Shown here in pieces: positions 8,504 through 16,815 of a stretch of DNA of 64,000 nt. The position numbers were made by a program, and so were the translations under genes. The notes below the pieces were generated by a model. That model made no database searches. It had not been told where the DNA came from and saw only the letters and a program-made list of their open reading frames with translations. Within the stretch, counting starts at the first letter, position 1. Each line of letters starts with the position of its first letter. The DNA comes from Chthonomonas sp. UBA2362 (lineage in GTDB: Bacteria > Armatimonadota > Fimbriimonadia > Fimbriimonadales > Fimbriimonadaceae): NCBI GenBank assembly GCA_002344135.1, contig DDTO01000004.1, positions 549,660-613,659 of the forward strand, written 5' to 3'.

Positions 8504-9415
8504 ATGCGGATCATGCTCGCCACCGACGGCTCCGAGCACGCGGCTTTCGCCGAAACGGTCCTCGCCAAGATCCCCGGCTTGGCCGGGTCGGCGGTCGACG
8601 TGGTGTCGGTTAGTACACCGCTCCCCATCCTCGGCGTCGGCGTTCCCGCGATCGCCGAACCGACCTACACCGAGCAATCCACAGAACTCTGGGAGGAGCT
8701 GCACGCCCATGCCGAGCGAACCGCTCGCGAATCAGCCGAGCGGCTCACTTCGGCGGGATTCCAGGCTCGGCACGTCGTGCTCGACGGCGATATCGCCGGC
8801 GAGCTGCTCGATTACGCCGAACGGGAGCCGCTCGACCTTGTCGTGGTCGGCAATCGAGGCGAGAACGCCCTGGCAGCGATGCTGCTCGGCAGCGTGGCGA
8901 GGAAACTCGTCGCCCATTGCAAGAAGTCCGTGTTGGTCGCACGGAACTACGACGACAAGACCTCAGAGGAAAGCAGTGCCATACTGCGGCCCAAGGACCC
9001 GACGCTTCTGGTGGGAGTAGATGCGGGCGATGGCGCTCAGGCGGCCGTCCATTGGCTCAAGGAGCGAGGCCCCGGCTACGGGCGAGTCATTGCCCTGTCT
9101 GTGGACGCGGTCCCCTACTTCCCGGCAACGATCGGTCCCGCGGTCGCCGCCCTCAGCTTCCCCGAAAGCGAGGATGCTCTCCCGGTCGCTGAGAAGGCCG
9201 CCGAAGACCTTCAGGGAATCGCCCCCAAGGTAGAGGCGCTCCGAGCCCACGGGCACGCCTCCACCGAGATCGTTCGAACTGCGCGCGAGATCGCTGCCGA
9301 CCTGATCGTCGTCGGCGCGACCCGCCACGGGATCATCCAGCGATTCTTGATCGGGAGCGTGGCCTATGACGTCGCCGCCGGCGCATCGTGCTCGGTTCTC
9401 GTGGTTCGGCCATGA
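8504..9415 (+). CDS. Tandem universal stress protein (UspA family)
   Basis: This 303-aa protein consists of two Usp domains (about 1-148 and 165-303). Each starts with a beta strand carrying an Asp (MLATDGSEHA; LLVGVDAGDGA). Each ends with the ATP-binding G-2x-G-9x-G-S pattern: GNRGENALAAMLLGS in the first and GATRHGIIQRFLIGS in the second. Both sites look intact, so it is likely an ATP-binding stress protein. It overlaps the isochorismatase gene by 4 nt (ATGA), so the two are translated together. Confidence 0.93.
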   Translation: MRIMLATDGSEHAAFAETVLAKIPGLAGSAVDVVSVSTPLPILGVGVPAIAEPTYTEQSTELWEELHAHAERTARESAERLTSAGFQARHVVLDGDIAGELLDYAEREPLDLVVVGNRGENALAAMLLGSVARKLVAHCKKSVLVARNYDDKTSEESSAILRPKDPTLLVGVDAGDGAQAAVHWLKERGPGYGRVIALSVDAVPYFPATIGPAVAALSFPESEDALPVAEKAAEDLQGIAPKVEALRAHGHASTEIVRTAREIAADLIVVGATRHGIIQRFLIGSVAYDVAAGASCSVLVVRP

Positions 9416-9981
9416 ACGATCAAACGGCCAATTCGAGCGAATCCGTGGTCCTGGCGATCGACCTGCAGCCCAGTTTCCTCGCCGCGATCCCGAACGCCGA
9501 CGAGGTGCTCCGAAGAAGCGCGTTTCTCCTCGATGTCGCCCGATTCCTCGAAGTGCCGGTTCTCGCCACCACACAGGTCGCTCCGCGAATGGGTGGCCTC
9601 GATCGCGAGATCGGGGCCCGGCTCGGGGCCAAGGACATCCTCGACAAGCAATCCTTCAGCTGCGCCGGCAATGAAGAGTTCCTAAAGCGACTCGAGCGCT
9701 CGAACCAGGTGCAGATCGTGGTGTGCGGCATCGAGACTCACATCTGCGTCTGTCAAACAACCCTCGATCTGCTCGCCTCCGAATTCGACGTCTTCGTAGT
9801 CGCGGACGCCGTCTCGGCAAGGAGCCGAGAAGCTCACGAGATCGGCTTGAGGCGGATGTCCGACTCGGGAGCGTTCATCACGCACTCAGAGTCGGTTGCC
9901 TACGAGTGGCTGGAGGCGTCCGACCACCCTCGTTTCCGCGAGGTGCTGGAGTTGGTGAAGTCGTCGTTCGCGACGGTCTGA
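9412..9981 (+). CDS. Isochorismatase-family cysteine hydrolase
   Basis: This 189-aa protein has the catalytic triad of the family: D17 (AIDLQ), K79 (DKQSFSC) and C112 (GIETHICVCQT), including the expected cis-peptide region before the Cys. Family members hydrolyse isochorismate, nicotinamide or other amides; the specific substrate cannot be read from the sequence. The ATG at 9412 overlaps the usp stop codon (ATGA), and this start is preferred over an upstream ATG inside usp. Confidence 0.9.
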   Translation: MNDQTANSSESVVLAIDLQPSFLAAIPNADEVLRRSAFLLDVARFLEVPVLATTQVAPRMGGLDREIGARLGAKDILDKQSFSCAGNEEFLKRLERSNQVQIVVCGIETHICVCQTTLDLLASEFDVFVVADAVSARSREAHEIGLRRMSDSGAFITHSESVAYEWLEASDHPRFREVLELVKSSFATV

Positions 9982-9985
9982 GCCA

Positions 9986-10198
9986 CTAGCCGCGCTCGCG
10001 CAGCGACCTGACGCATGAGGCAAGAATCGCGATTCCGGCGACCGTCATCGCAAGACCGACCCCGAACGCGGGCCAACCGGTCGCGATCTGGCTCTCCTTG
10101 AGGCCGAAGTCGCGGGTGACGGCCACCATGAGGCCGCTGGCCAGGAACAGCAGGCCGCTTGCCCAACGAAAGAAGGATTCGATGCTCGGGTCCGTCAT
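9986..10198 (-). CDS. Small two-TM membrane protein
   Basis: This 70-aa protein has two membrane segments (WASGLLFLASGLMVAVT; WPAFGVGLAMTVAGIAILAS) and ends in a basic tail (CVRSLRERG). Its family is unknown. It is convergent with the isochorismatase gene, with 4 bp between the stop codons, and lies 70 bp downstream of fabG on the same strand. Confidence 0.65.
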   Translation of the reverse strand: MTDPSIESFFRWASGLLFLASGLMVAVTRDFGLKESQIATGWPAFGVGLAMTVAGIAILASCVRSLRERG

Positions 10199-10268
10199 GT
10201 CTACAGTCTAGCGAGGGCTAAACCGGCCACACGGTCCGAAGCCCCAGGACGAAAGACCCGTTTGGGCA

Positions 10269-11021
10269 CTAAAGGGTCAGGCCGCCATCGACTACCAGCG
10301 TTTGGCCGGTAACGTAGCCCGCATCGTCGGAGCAGAAGAAGAGCACGACCCCGGCGACGTCGCTCGCCTGCCCGAGCCTGCCCAGTGGCGCGGTCGCCGC
10401 GATCTTCTCGCGCATCTCCTCCGGCAGGTCGGCGGTCATGTCGGTCTCGATGAAGCCCGGGGCTACCGCGTTGCAGGTGATTCCTCGCCCGCCCAGTTCT
10501 TTGGCAACCGACTTCGTCAGCCCTATGAGGCCGGCCTTGGCTGCCGCATAGTTGGCTTGCCCCGCTCCGCCCGATGTACCGATGATGCTGGTCACATTGA
10601 GGATGCGCCCGTATCGGGCCTTCATCATGGCCCGGGATGCGGCCTTGATGCAAAGGTAGGCGCCCTTCAAGTTGACCGCCAGCACGCGCTCCCAGTCCTC
10701 GTCCTTCATGCGCATGAGGAGGGCATCGCGCGCAAGGCCGGCGTTGTTCACGAGAATCTCAGGCGGGCCGAGTTCCTCGGTGATCCTGGAGAAGGTCGCT
10801 TCCACCTGATCAGCCTCGCCGACATCGCAGCCGTAAGCCCTTGCCACACCGCCGGAATCGTAAATGGCGGTCGCGGTGGACAGCGCGTTGGCCTCGCTCG
10901 TCGCCACACAAGCGACCTTCCCTCCTTCGGCTCCGAAGCGAACGGCGATCTCTTTGCCGATACCGCGGCTCGCGCCGGTCACGACGACGACCTTATCCTG
11001 GAAGCGAGGATGATCCTTCAT
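10269..11021 (-). CDS. fabG: 3-oxoacyl-[ACP] reductase FabG
   Basis: This 250-aa short-chain dehydrogenase, the usual FabG length, catalyses the NADPH-dependent reduction of 3-oxoacyl-ACP in fatty-acid elongation. It has the TGASRGIG nucleotide-binding motif, the NNAG strand, the Ser of NVTSIIG, YAAAK for the catalytic Tyr/Lys, and the C-terminal SDDAGYVTGQTLVVDGG. It starts 11 nt after the fabD stop codon, so the two form a fabD-fabG operon. The start is MKDHPRF at 11021; longer readings run into fabD. Confidence 0.94.
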   Translation of the reverse strand: MKDHPRFQDKVVVVTGASRGIGKEIAVRFGAEGGKVACVATSEANALSTATAIYDSGGVARAYGCDVGEADQVEATFSRITEELGPPEILVNNAGLARDALLMRMKDEDWERVLAVNLKGAYLCIKAASRAMMKARYGRILNVTSIIGTSGGAGQANYAAAKAGLIGLTKSVAKELGGRGITCNAVAPGFIETDMTADLPEEMREKIAATAPLGRLGQASDVAGVVLFFCSDDAGYVTGQTLVVDGGLTL

Positions 11022-11032
11022 GCTCGGAAAGT

Positions 11033-11947
11033 CTAGCCGCTCAGCGCCGCCCGGGTCTCTTCGAGGGTTGCCGAGTCGACGACGCGGAAGCACTTCGCTT
11101 CGCGGTCGATTCTTCGAATCAGGCCACCGAGCACCTCGCCCGCGCCACATTCGACGAAGGTATCGACGCCCTCGGCGATCATGTTGCGAACGGTTTCGGT
11201 CCAGAGAACAGGACTCTTCAGCTGGCGCTCCAGGAGATCGGGCCATTGCGCGGCGTCCGCAACCGAGCGAGCGGTGACGTTGGAATAGACCGGCGCGATC
11301 CCAGAACGAAACTCCACCTGCGACAAAGCAACGGCCATATTGCGCGCGGGCTCCTCCATGAGCGGGCTGTGAAAAGCACCGCTCACGTTCAGCGGGAGCG
11401 CCCGCTTCGCTCCTCGTTCGACGGCGAGCGCGCTTGCAGCCTGAACGGCGTTGACATCACCCGAGATAACGAGCTGGCCGGGACAATTGTCGTTGGCGAT
11501 GACACAGGTTCCATCAACGACCCTGCAGACGGCTTCAAGTTCTTCCCGCTCGAGCCCGAGAACCGCCGCCATCGTCCCGGGGCGCTGGTCTCCCGCCGAG
11601 GCCATCACTTCCCCACGGAGCTTGACGAGCTTCGCGCCATCGGCGAGGGAAACGACATCCGCCGCCGCGAGGGCGGCGTACTCGCCAACGCTGTGTCCGG
11701 CAAAGGAGGCCGGCATTACTCCGAGAGCCCTGTAAGCGGCGACTCCGCAAGTAAAGAGCGCCATCTGGGCGTTCTGTGTTTGACGCAGACCCTCCTCGCT
11801 GGACTCGAAGCAAAGTGCGGCCAGGTCCATTCCAACCGATTCCGAAACCTCGTCAAATACGGCCCGCGCCTCAGGGTGAGTCGAGTAGAGGTCCTGGCCC
11901 ATTCCGGGTCGCTGAGATCCCTGGCCAGGAAAGACGATCGCGACCAT
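11033..11947 (-). CDS. fabD: Malonyl-CoA:ACP transacylase FabD
   Basis: This 304-aa enzyme transfers malonyl from CoA to ACP. It opens with the family signature VAIVFPGQGSQ, has the nucleophile S86 in GHSVGEYAAL, and a catalytic His in SGAFHSPLM. Its length fits the family. The start is MVAIVF at 11947; the open frame upstream gives non-homologous sequence. It is transcribed with fabG. I see no acpP, fabF or fabH nearby. Confidence 0.94.
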   Translation of the reverse strand: MVAIVFPGQGSQRPGMGQDLYSTHPEARAVFDEVSESVGMDLAALCFESSEEGLRQTQNAQMALFTCGVAAYRALGVMPASFAGHSVGEYAALAAADVVSLADGAKLVKLRGEVMASAGDQRPGTMAAVLGLEREELEAVCRVVDGTCVIANDNCPGQLVISGDVNAVQAASALAVERGAKRALPLNVSGAFHSPLMEEPARNMAVALSQVEFRSGIAPVYSNVTARSVADAAQWPDLLERQLKSPVLWTETVRNMIAEGVDTFVECGAGEVLGGLIRRIDREAKCFRVVDSATLEETRAALSG

Positions 11948-11988
11948 AACCGCGAATTTACCTAGGAGGCCTCTCGACTCACAGGCGG

Positions 11989-11994
11989 TACAAT
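11989..11994 (+). promoter_or_regulatory. Possible -10 box for the Cys-Cys protein gene
   Basis: TACAAT in the context GGTACAATAAT would start a transcript near 12001. That transcript would carry a 6-bp hairpin (GGCGGA/TCCGCC, 12005-12025) and a TGGAGA ribosome site before ATG 12044. The -35 is not convincing. Confidence 0.45.
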
Positions 11995-12043
11995 AATCGT
12001 GAAAGGCGGATTCTCGCAGTCCGCCTGTTTCTGGAGACGCATC

Positions 12044-12439
12044 ATGAAATCGATCACCGTTCTGCTCGCCACTTTCGTCGCCGCCATCGCCTTCGCCCAG
12101 TGCGAAGAGGGCAAGAGCGCCTGCTGCGACGCCAAGAAGCCCGCCGTTCACGCCATGGCCGACAAGGAGTTCATGCAGGAAGCCCAGCGCATGACTCTCG
12201 CTGCCGAAGGCAAGAAGGCCTGCTGCAAGTCCACTGCCGCCAAGCCGATGGCCAAGGGTGACAAGGGCTGCTGCAACGAAGTCGGCGTCAAGGCCAAATT
12301 CAAGGTCTACGCCCAGGGCAAGTATCACTTCTTCGGCTGCAAGGACTCCGCGGCCACCGCTCGCCAGGAAATGATCGCCAAGGGCATCGTCGCCGGCAAG
12401 GTTCAGACGGTTCGCAGCAGCCGAACCAAGATCGGCTAA
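12044..12439 (+). CDS. Small exported protein with repeated Cys-Cys motifs
   Basis: This 131-aa protein has a signal peptide (SITVLLATFVAAIAFAQ) and a Lys-rich mature part of about 110 aa. The mature part has three CC pairs in similar settings (SACCDAKK, KACCKS, KGCCNEV) plus single Cys residues near the start and end. The C-terminal part (FKVYAQGKYHFFGCKDSAATARQEMIAKG) resembles a small heavy-metal or heme-type binding fold, but I cannot name the family. The CC pairs suggest metal binding or disulfide chemistry in the periplasm; that is inference. ATG 12044 is chosen because it opens the signal peptide and has TGGAGA 10 nt upstream. Confidence 0.75.
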   Translation: MKSITVLLATFVAAIAFAQCEEGKSACCDAKKPAVHAMADKEFMQEAQRMTLAAEGKKACCKSTAAKPMAKGDKGCCNEVGVKAKFKVYAQGKYHFFGCKDSAATARQEMIAKGIVAGKVQTVRSSRTKIG

Positions 12440-12452
12440 GTCCTTCATTTCA

Positions 12453-12506
12453 GCGGGCGGTTCGGTACAAGTCGATGACCAAGCCGAGAGCCATCGAACC
12501 GCCCGC
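12453..12506 (+). promoter_or_regulatory. 12-bp inverted repeat enclosing the S66 peptidase start codon
   Basis: GCGGGCGGTTCG (12453-12464) is perfectly complementary to 12495-12506. The 30-nt loop holds the ATG at 12475. In mRNA this would put the translation start in a hairpin loop. Confidence 0.5.
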
Positions 12507-13401
12507 AGTCATCCGTGTCGTCTCGCCCGCCTCACCGATCGCGGAGGAAAAACTCCAGCGAGGCCTTCAGCGGCTTCGCGAAGCCGGGTACCGGATCGAA
12601 CTGGCCGCGCATGCCCTCGATTCCGACGCTTACTTGGCAGGCAGCGACACCGATCGCGCCGCCGATTTCGAGGCGGCCTTCCTCGATCCTAGAGTCGATG
12701 CCGTTTACTGCTCCCGGGGTGGGTACGGCTGCGCCAAGCTTCTGCCCTACCTGGACTTGGACGCCATCGCGGCAACAGGCAAGATGTTTCTGGGGTTCAG
12801 CGACATCACTACCCTTCACCTTGCATTAAACCGCCGCGGGCTCGCGACCCTCTATGCTCCGATGGCGCTTTCGTTCTCTATCGAACGAGCCCCTTGGGTC
12901 CACGAGTCCTTTTTCAATGCATTAGCCGGTGAGACGAGGACGCCTGTTGCGGCGCCGCCCGGCCGTACGCTGGTCCCTGGAAACGCCGAGGGAATCGTAA
13001 CGGGAGGATGCCTCTGCCTGCTCACCGACAGCATCGGCACTCCCGACGCCCTCGACGTCACCGACCGCATCCTGCTCATCGAGGACGTGGACGAACACCC
13101 GCATCGGGTCGACGCGATGCTCACCCACCTGATCCAAGCCGGCATCATCCAGAAGGCGGTGGGCATTGTCATCGGGGAAATGACCTCCACCGACGAGAAA
13201 ACGGACGCCAGTATCGGCGGCAAGCCATGGAGAGAAATCGTCGCCGAGCGACTCATCCCGCTCGGTCTGCCTTGCGTGATCGACTATCCTTTCGGCCACG
13301 CCAAGAACATGCTGACGATGCCGCTCGGCATTCGAGCCCGTTTGGACGCCGAGGCGGGTACCCTTACTTACCTCGAACCTTGTGCGGTTCGAGGGGACTA
13401 A
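12475..13401 (+). CDS. LD-carboxypeptidase (S66 family)
   Basis: This 308-aa cytoplasmic serine peptidase resembles LdcA/MccF. The family features are SRGGYGCAKLLPYLD, the nucleophile Ser in FLGFSDITTLHLAL, the Glu region GRILLIEDVDEHPHRVD-like (ILLIEDVDEHPHRVDAML), and the catalytic His in DYPFGHAKNM. It cleaves the D-Ala from muropeptide tetrapeptides in cell-wall recycling, or detoxifies related peptides. The start codon lies within an unusual hairpin loop and has no clear SD. It is followed after 5 nt by the phosphodiester glycosidase gene. Confidence 0.9.
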   Translation: MTKPRAIEPPAVIRVVSPASPIAEEKLQRGLQRLREAGYRIELAAHALDSDAYLAGSDTDRAADFEAAFLDPRVDAVYCSRGGYGCAKLLPYLDLDAIAATGKMFLGFSDITTLHLALNRRGLATLYAPMALSFSIERAPWVHESFFNALAGETRTPVAAPPGRTLVPGNAEGIVTGGCLCLLTDSIGTPDALDVTDRILLIEDVDEHPHRVDAMLTHLIQAGIIQKAVGIVIGEMTSTDEKTDASIGGKPWREIVAERLIPLGLPCVIDYPFGHAKNMLTMPLGIRARLDAEAGTLTYLEPCAVRGD

Positions 13402-13406
13402 CTGTG

Positions 13407-14801
13407 ATGCTTGTTGGATCAAGACTCGTCGCCGGCGCGGCGCTCGCCCTAGGCGTTGCTGCCGCCCAAGCCCAGGCCTGGGAAAAGCTCGTCATGCCCG
13501 GCTTGAGCTACCGCATGGAGGTCGATCTCGCAACCCCCAGGGTGATCCATGCCTTGCGCTACAGTCCGGGAAGCCCGTTCGTTCGCCCACGACCCGAGGT
13601 TGCCAACCTGGTCGTCTACACGCCCAACGAGACGAAAGGGCGGGAAGAACTGTCGTCGCTCGTCAAGCGCGTCGGCGCGGTGGCCGGCATCAACGGCGAC
13701 TTCCACCCGTTTACCGGTGATCCCTTAGGAGCGATGGTTCGCAACGGCGAGCTCATCAGCCCACCCTTCCCGGATCGCGCCGTTTTTGCCTGGGGGCCGA
13801 AAGCCGCCGCGGTCGGCCGCCTGAAGTGGAAGGCCACCCTCTATCCGGATGGCGCGGAGAAGTTCGATATCGACGCCATGAACGAGGAATGGGGACAAGA
13901 CGGGTTTGTCCTCAACACCGCTTCGTCCGGGCTTTCGATGGCCAAGCTCCCCAACGCGCATCTCGTCATCAAATTGGACGAAGGCCTGGTGCCGCCCTCC
14001 GGAAAAGTGACCGGTGTCTTCGAGAGCGTCATCACCGACCAAGAAGCCGTTCAGATCGACGAGGGCCGGGCGATCCTGGTTGCGCGCGGCGAGGCTCGAA
14101 TCTCACGCCTTTCAAAACTCAAGCCGGGGCAGAAGGTGACCATCGACGTCGCTACCCTCGGGCTCGATTGGAAGAAGGTCGATAACGTCATCGGAGGAGG
14201 GCCGTTCCTCGTCGTCAACGGTATGAAGTTCATCGACTGGAAGCAGGCTGGCTTCAAGGAGAACTTCGCCTTGCAGCGGCATCCGCGCACCGCGATCGGC
14301 CGCACGAAAGCAGGGGATCTCTGGCTCGTCGCCGTCGACGGTCGCCAGCCTATGAGCGAGGGCGCGACGCTCGACGAGATGGCGGAGGTCATGCTCGGTC
14401 TCGGCTGCATCGACGCCATCAATCTCGATGGCGGCGGCAGCACTGGCTTGAATCTCTACGGCGTGGGAATGAATAGGCCCAGCGATGGCAAGGAGCGGCC
14501 GCTCAGCAATGCCATCCTGTTCGTCGGGAAGCTGGCCGAGCCTTCGACTTCGCCCGTCGTCATCAGGGGACCGGCAAGAATCGACGCCGGTGGCCGAGGT
14601 CTCTACACGATCGTTGGCGAGGATGGAAAGACGATTCCCACTGCCGAGGTGTTTTGGGGAGCATCGGGAGCCGGATGGATCGACCAAGGCGGCATGCTGC
14701 GAGCGTTCGGGCAGGGTTCAGCGACCATCGAGGCGTGGGTACGCGGGCAGATCGTCTCGGTGACGGTCCAGGTTGGGGCGGCGCCACCGCCCGGACGCTA
14801 G
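13407..14801 (+). CDS. Exported phosphodiester glycosidase (NAGPA-like)
   Basis: This 464-aa protein has a signal peptide (RLVAGAALALGVAAAQAQA) and a phosphodiester glycosidase domain. The domain features are VAGINGDFHPFTGDPLGAMV early on, HPRTAIGRTKAGDLWLVAVD, and the signature INLDGGGSTGLNL. The C-terminal 90 aa form an Ig-like beta domain. Family members remove GlcNAc-1-phosphodiester caps or act on exopolysaccharide and wall polymers. It starts 5 nt after the S66 peptidase, suggesting a cell-envelope operon. The stop TAG shares CTAG with the convergent bL9 stop. Confidence 0.88.
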   Translation: MLVGSRLVAGAALALGVAAAQAQAWEKLVMPGLSYRMEVDLATPRVIHALRYSPGSPFVRPRPEVANLVVYTPNETKGREELSSLVKRVGAVAGINGDFHPFTGDPLGAMVRNGELISPPFPDRAVFAWGPKAAAVGRLKWKATLYPDGAEKFDIDAMNEEWGQDGFVLNTASSGLSMAKLPNAHLVIKLDEGLVPPSGKVTGVFESVITDQEAVQIDEGRAILVARGEARISRLSKLKPGQKVTIDVATLGLDWKKVDNVIGGGPFLVVNGMKFIDWKQAGFKENFALQRHPRTAIGRTKAGDLWLVAVDGRQPMSEGATLDEMAEVMLGLGCIDAINLDGGGSTGLNLYGVGMNRPSDGKERPLSNAILFVGKLAEPSTSPVVIRGPARIDAGGRGLYTIVGEDGKTIPTAEVFWGASGAGWIDQGGMLRAFGQGSATIEAWVRGQIVSVTVQVGAAPPPGR

Positions 14802-15337
14802 GCCTGTACGAGTTCTTCGGCCTCGCCTTCCGGTGTGTCGGTCGGTTCGGCGGTCCCAGTCGCTTCCTGCTCGGCAACGACGACGGCCTCCGGGTCGAAC
14901 ACCTCGACCGTCACCGTTGCGTCCACGTCGCGGTGGAGGTCGATCTCGATCGCGTAACTACCGAGCCGCTTGATCGGCTCCAGGACGCCGACCTGCTTCT
15001 TCTCGACGATAACGCCGAGCTGTTCTTTGATCGCCTCGGCGACCTTCTCAGCGGTGATCGCGCCAAACAGCTTGGTGTTTTCTCGGCCAGCTTTCGCTTC
15101 GATCCGAACACTCTTCCCGTGGAGTTGGTCTTTCACGGTGTCAGCGTCACTCTTGGTTTCGGCGAGCCGGGCGTCCACTCGTTTGCGCCGAGCTTCGAGC
15201 GCCTTCAGCTGGCCACGATCGGCTACCACGGCGAGGCCACGCGGGAAAAGGTAGTTGCGGGCGAATCCACCGGCCACCGTCACCACTTGGCCTGCCTTGC
15301 CAACCTTGGGCACGGTTTGGTTCAAAATCACTTTCAT
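14798..15337 (-). CDS. rplI: 50S ribosomal protein bL9
   Basis: The N-domain is typical (MKVILNQTVPKVGKAGQVVTV...GGFARNYLFPRGLA), followed by the long connecting helix and the C-domain. At 179 aa it is about 30 residues longer than usual. The extra C-terminal tail is acidic and Pro/Thr-rich (about 150-179). The start is MKVILN at 15337. It follows the mlaD-like gene by 36 nt rather than the usual rpsF-rpsR context, so it may be read from an upstream promoter of the directon. Confidence 0.94.
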   Translation of the reverse strand: MKVILNQTVPKVGKAGQVVTVAGGFARNYLFPRGLAVVADRGQLKALEARRKRVDARLAETKSDADTVKDQLHGKSVRIEAKAGRENTKLFGAITAEKVAEAIKEQLGVIVEKKQVGVLEPIKRLGSYAIEIDLHRDVDATVTVEVFDPEAVVVAEQEATGTAEPTDTPEGEAEELVQA

Positions 15338-15373
15338 GGTCGTCGTCTCGCTGTGGCGGCGGCGCACAATCGC

Positions 15374-16795
15374 CTATCGCCGAATTCCTATTCCGATGGA
15401 CGGGGAGTTCTTCTCGAAAACCCGGTCTATCCCCACCCACCCGGTCCAGTCCTTTCCGAGGTCGATCCGCGCCCTCAGGTCCAGGCGAGGTTCGTTAAAC
15501 CCGAAAAGATCGCCGCGTAGACTCACTAGCGGCGAGAGGCGAAAGTCTACCCCAACCCCCGGCTTCCCTGCGTACATTCCGTACCTGAGTTCGCTCCCAT
15601 CCCCGAATGGCTGGCCAAGCTGTAGGTTCAGTCTGTTGGACTCGAACGCGTCCCATAGCCCCAGATGCAGTCGCTGTCTGCCGATCGCAGCGCTCGCTTC
15701 GAAGTCGGTACGCCAATAGTTCGGCCGCGTGTTTCGAGTAACCGTCATCGAGGCCTGGATGTCGGCGCCCTTCGGAGTCGAGGGCAGCTTCTCGATAGTC
15801 TTCTTGAAGCTTTGGATCAGTTCGCTGGCTTCGTCGGCGAGCTTGCTCGCTTTGTCCGCGATCTCGATCGCCTTCTCGCTGACCACGACCCCGTTCTCGC
15901 TCATCTTCTCTGCGTTGGCGGCGATCCTGGTACCGCTCGTCGTCATCTCCTTGGCGTTAGCCAGAATCTCCTCCATCGACCGCCGCAGTTCGGGATCGGT
16001 CACGAGTCCGCGCATGTCTTCGACCAGCAGATTGCCGTTCGCGATGGTCTTGTTCATGTTGTCGAGCAAGACGTCGATTCTCTTTTCGAACTTCCCCGCG
16101 TCGGCCAGCTTCGCGATCTCAGCGCTCGTCTTTCGGACGCTGGTGAGGACGTCCACTCCTTCCCTGAGCATTCGGCGGACGGTCGCTTGGTTTTGGGCCA
16201 GCAGGAGGTCGACCCGATTCGAGAGGCTAGTGAAACTGTCGATCATCTTGTTGGTCTTGGCGATGAGCAGCTTCGTCTCGTCTACCGCACCCTCGACCTT
16301 GCCCTTCAGTTCCCGGTCGTTGAGCACCTGCTTAACCGCCGTCAGCGTATCGTTGATCTGGCCGAGCATCTGATCGCTCTCCGGCAAGATCGATTGAAGG
16401 GCGCTCCTCTTGACGCCCTTAAAGCGATCTCCCGGCTTGAGATACTGTCCAGTCGGCGCCAGGGGAGGCGCAATCTCGACCTGGCGGTCGCCGATGCCGA
16501 TCAGCGCCGTCTGCAGGACTGCGACGCTGCCGGCGGGAATCTGGAAATCCTTCTCGATCGCGAGCGAGACGATGGCGCTGCGCGGGCCGGCAAGCTCGAC
16601 CTTGGTGACTTGTCCGATCGGGACGCCGGCCATGACGACCTTGCTTCCGGCCGAGAGGCCGCCGGCGTCGTCGAAATCGGCCTCGTACTGGTTCGTCTCC
16701 GGTGCGAACATGCTCTTGCCGAGAATCTTGTACGCGCCGAGGACAAGTCCGGCGAAGAGCAAGAGGAACAGACCGACTTTCCAGGCTCCCTGCAT
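15374..16795 (-). CDS. MlaD/MCE-domain lipid-transport protein
   Basis: This 473-aa protein has one N-terminal membrane anchor (VGLFLLLFAGLVLGAYKIL), an MCE domain at about 35-115 (YEADFDDAGGLSAGSKVVMAGVPIGQV), a long coiled-coil region of about 200 aa rich in Lys/Glu/Thr, and a C-terminal beta-rich part ending SIGIGIRR. MCE proteins form hexameric periplasmic channels that move phospholipids between the membranes of diderms. No MlaE/MlaF genes lie next to it, so its permease partner is elsewhere. The start at 16795 (MQGAWKVG) places the TM at the N-terminus. Confidence 0.88.
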   Translation of the reverse strand: MQGAWKVGLFLLLFAGLVLGAYKILGKSMFAPETNQYEADFDDAGGLSAGSKVVMAGVPIGQVTKVELAGPRSAIVSLAIEKDFQIPAGSVAVLQTALIGIGDRQVEIAPPLAPTGQYLKPGDRFKGVKRSALQSILPESDQMLGQINDTLTAVKQVLNDRELKGKVEGAVDETKLLIAKTNKMIDSFTSLSNRVDLLLAQNQATVRRMLREGVDVLTSVRKTSAEIAKLADAGKFEKRIDVLLDNMNKTIANGNLLVEDMRGLVTDPELRRSMEEILANAKEMTTSGTRIAANAEKMSENGVVVSEKAIEIADKASKLADEASELIQSFKKTIEKLPSTPKGADIQASMTVTRNTRPNYWRTDFEASAAIGRQRLHLGLWDAFESNRLNLQLGQPFGDGSELRYGMYAGKPGVGVDFRLSPLVSLRGDLFGFNEPRLDLRARIDLGKDWTGWVGIDRVFEKNSPSIGIGIRR

Positions 16796-16815
16796 GGCCC
16801 AGTATAGCCGCGCCG

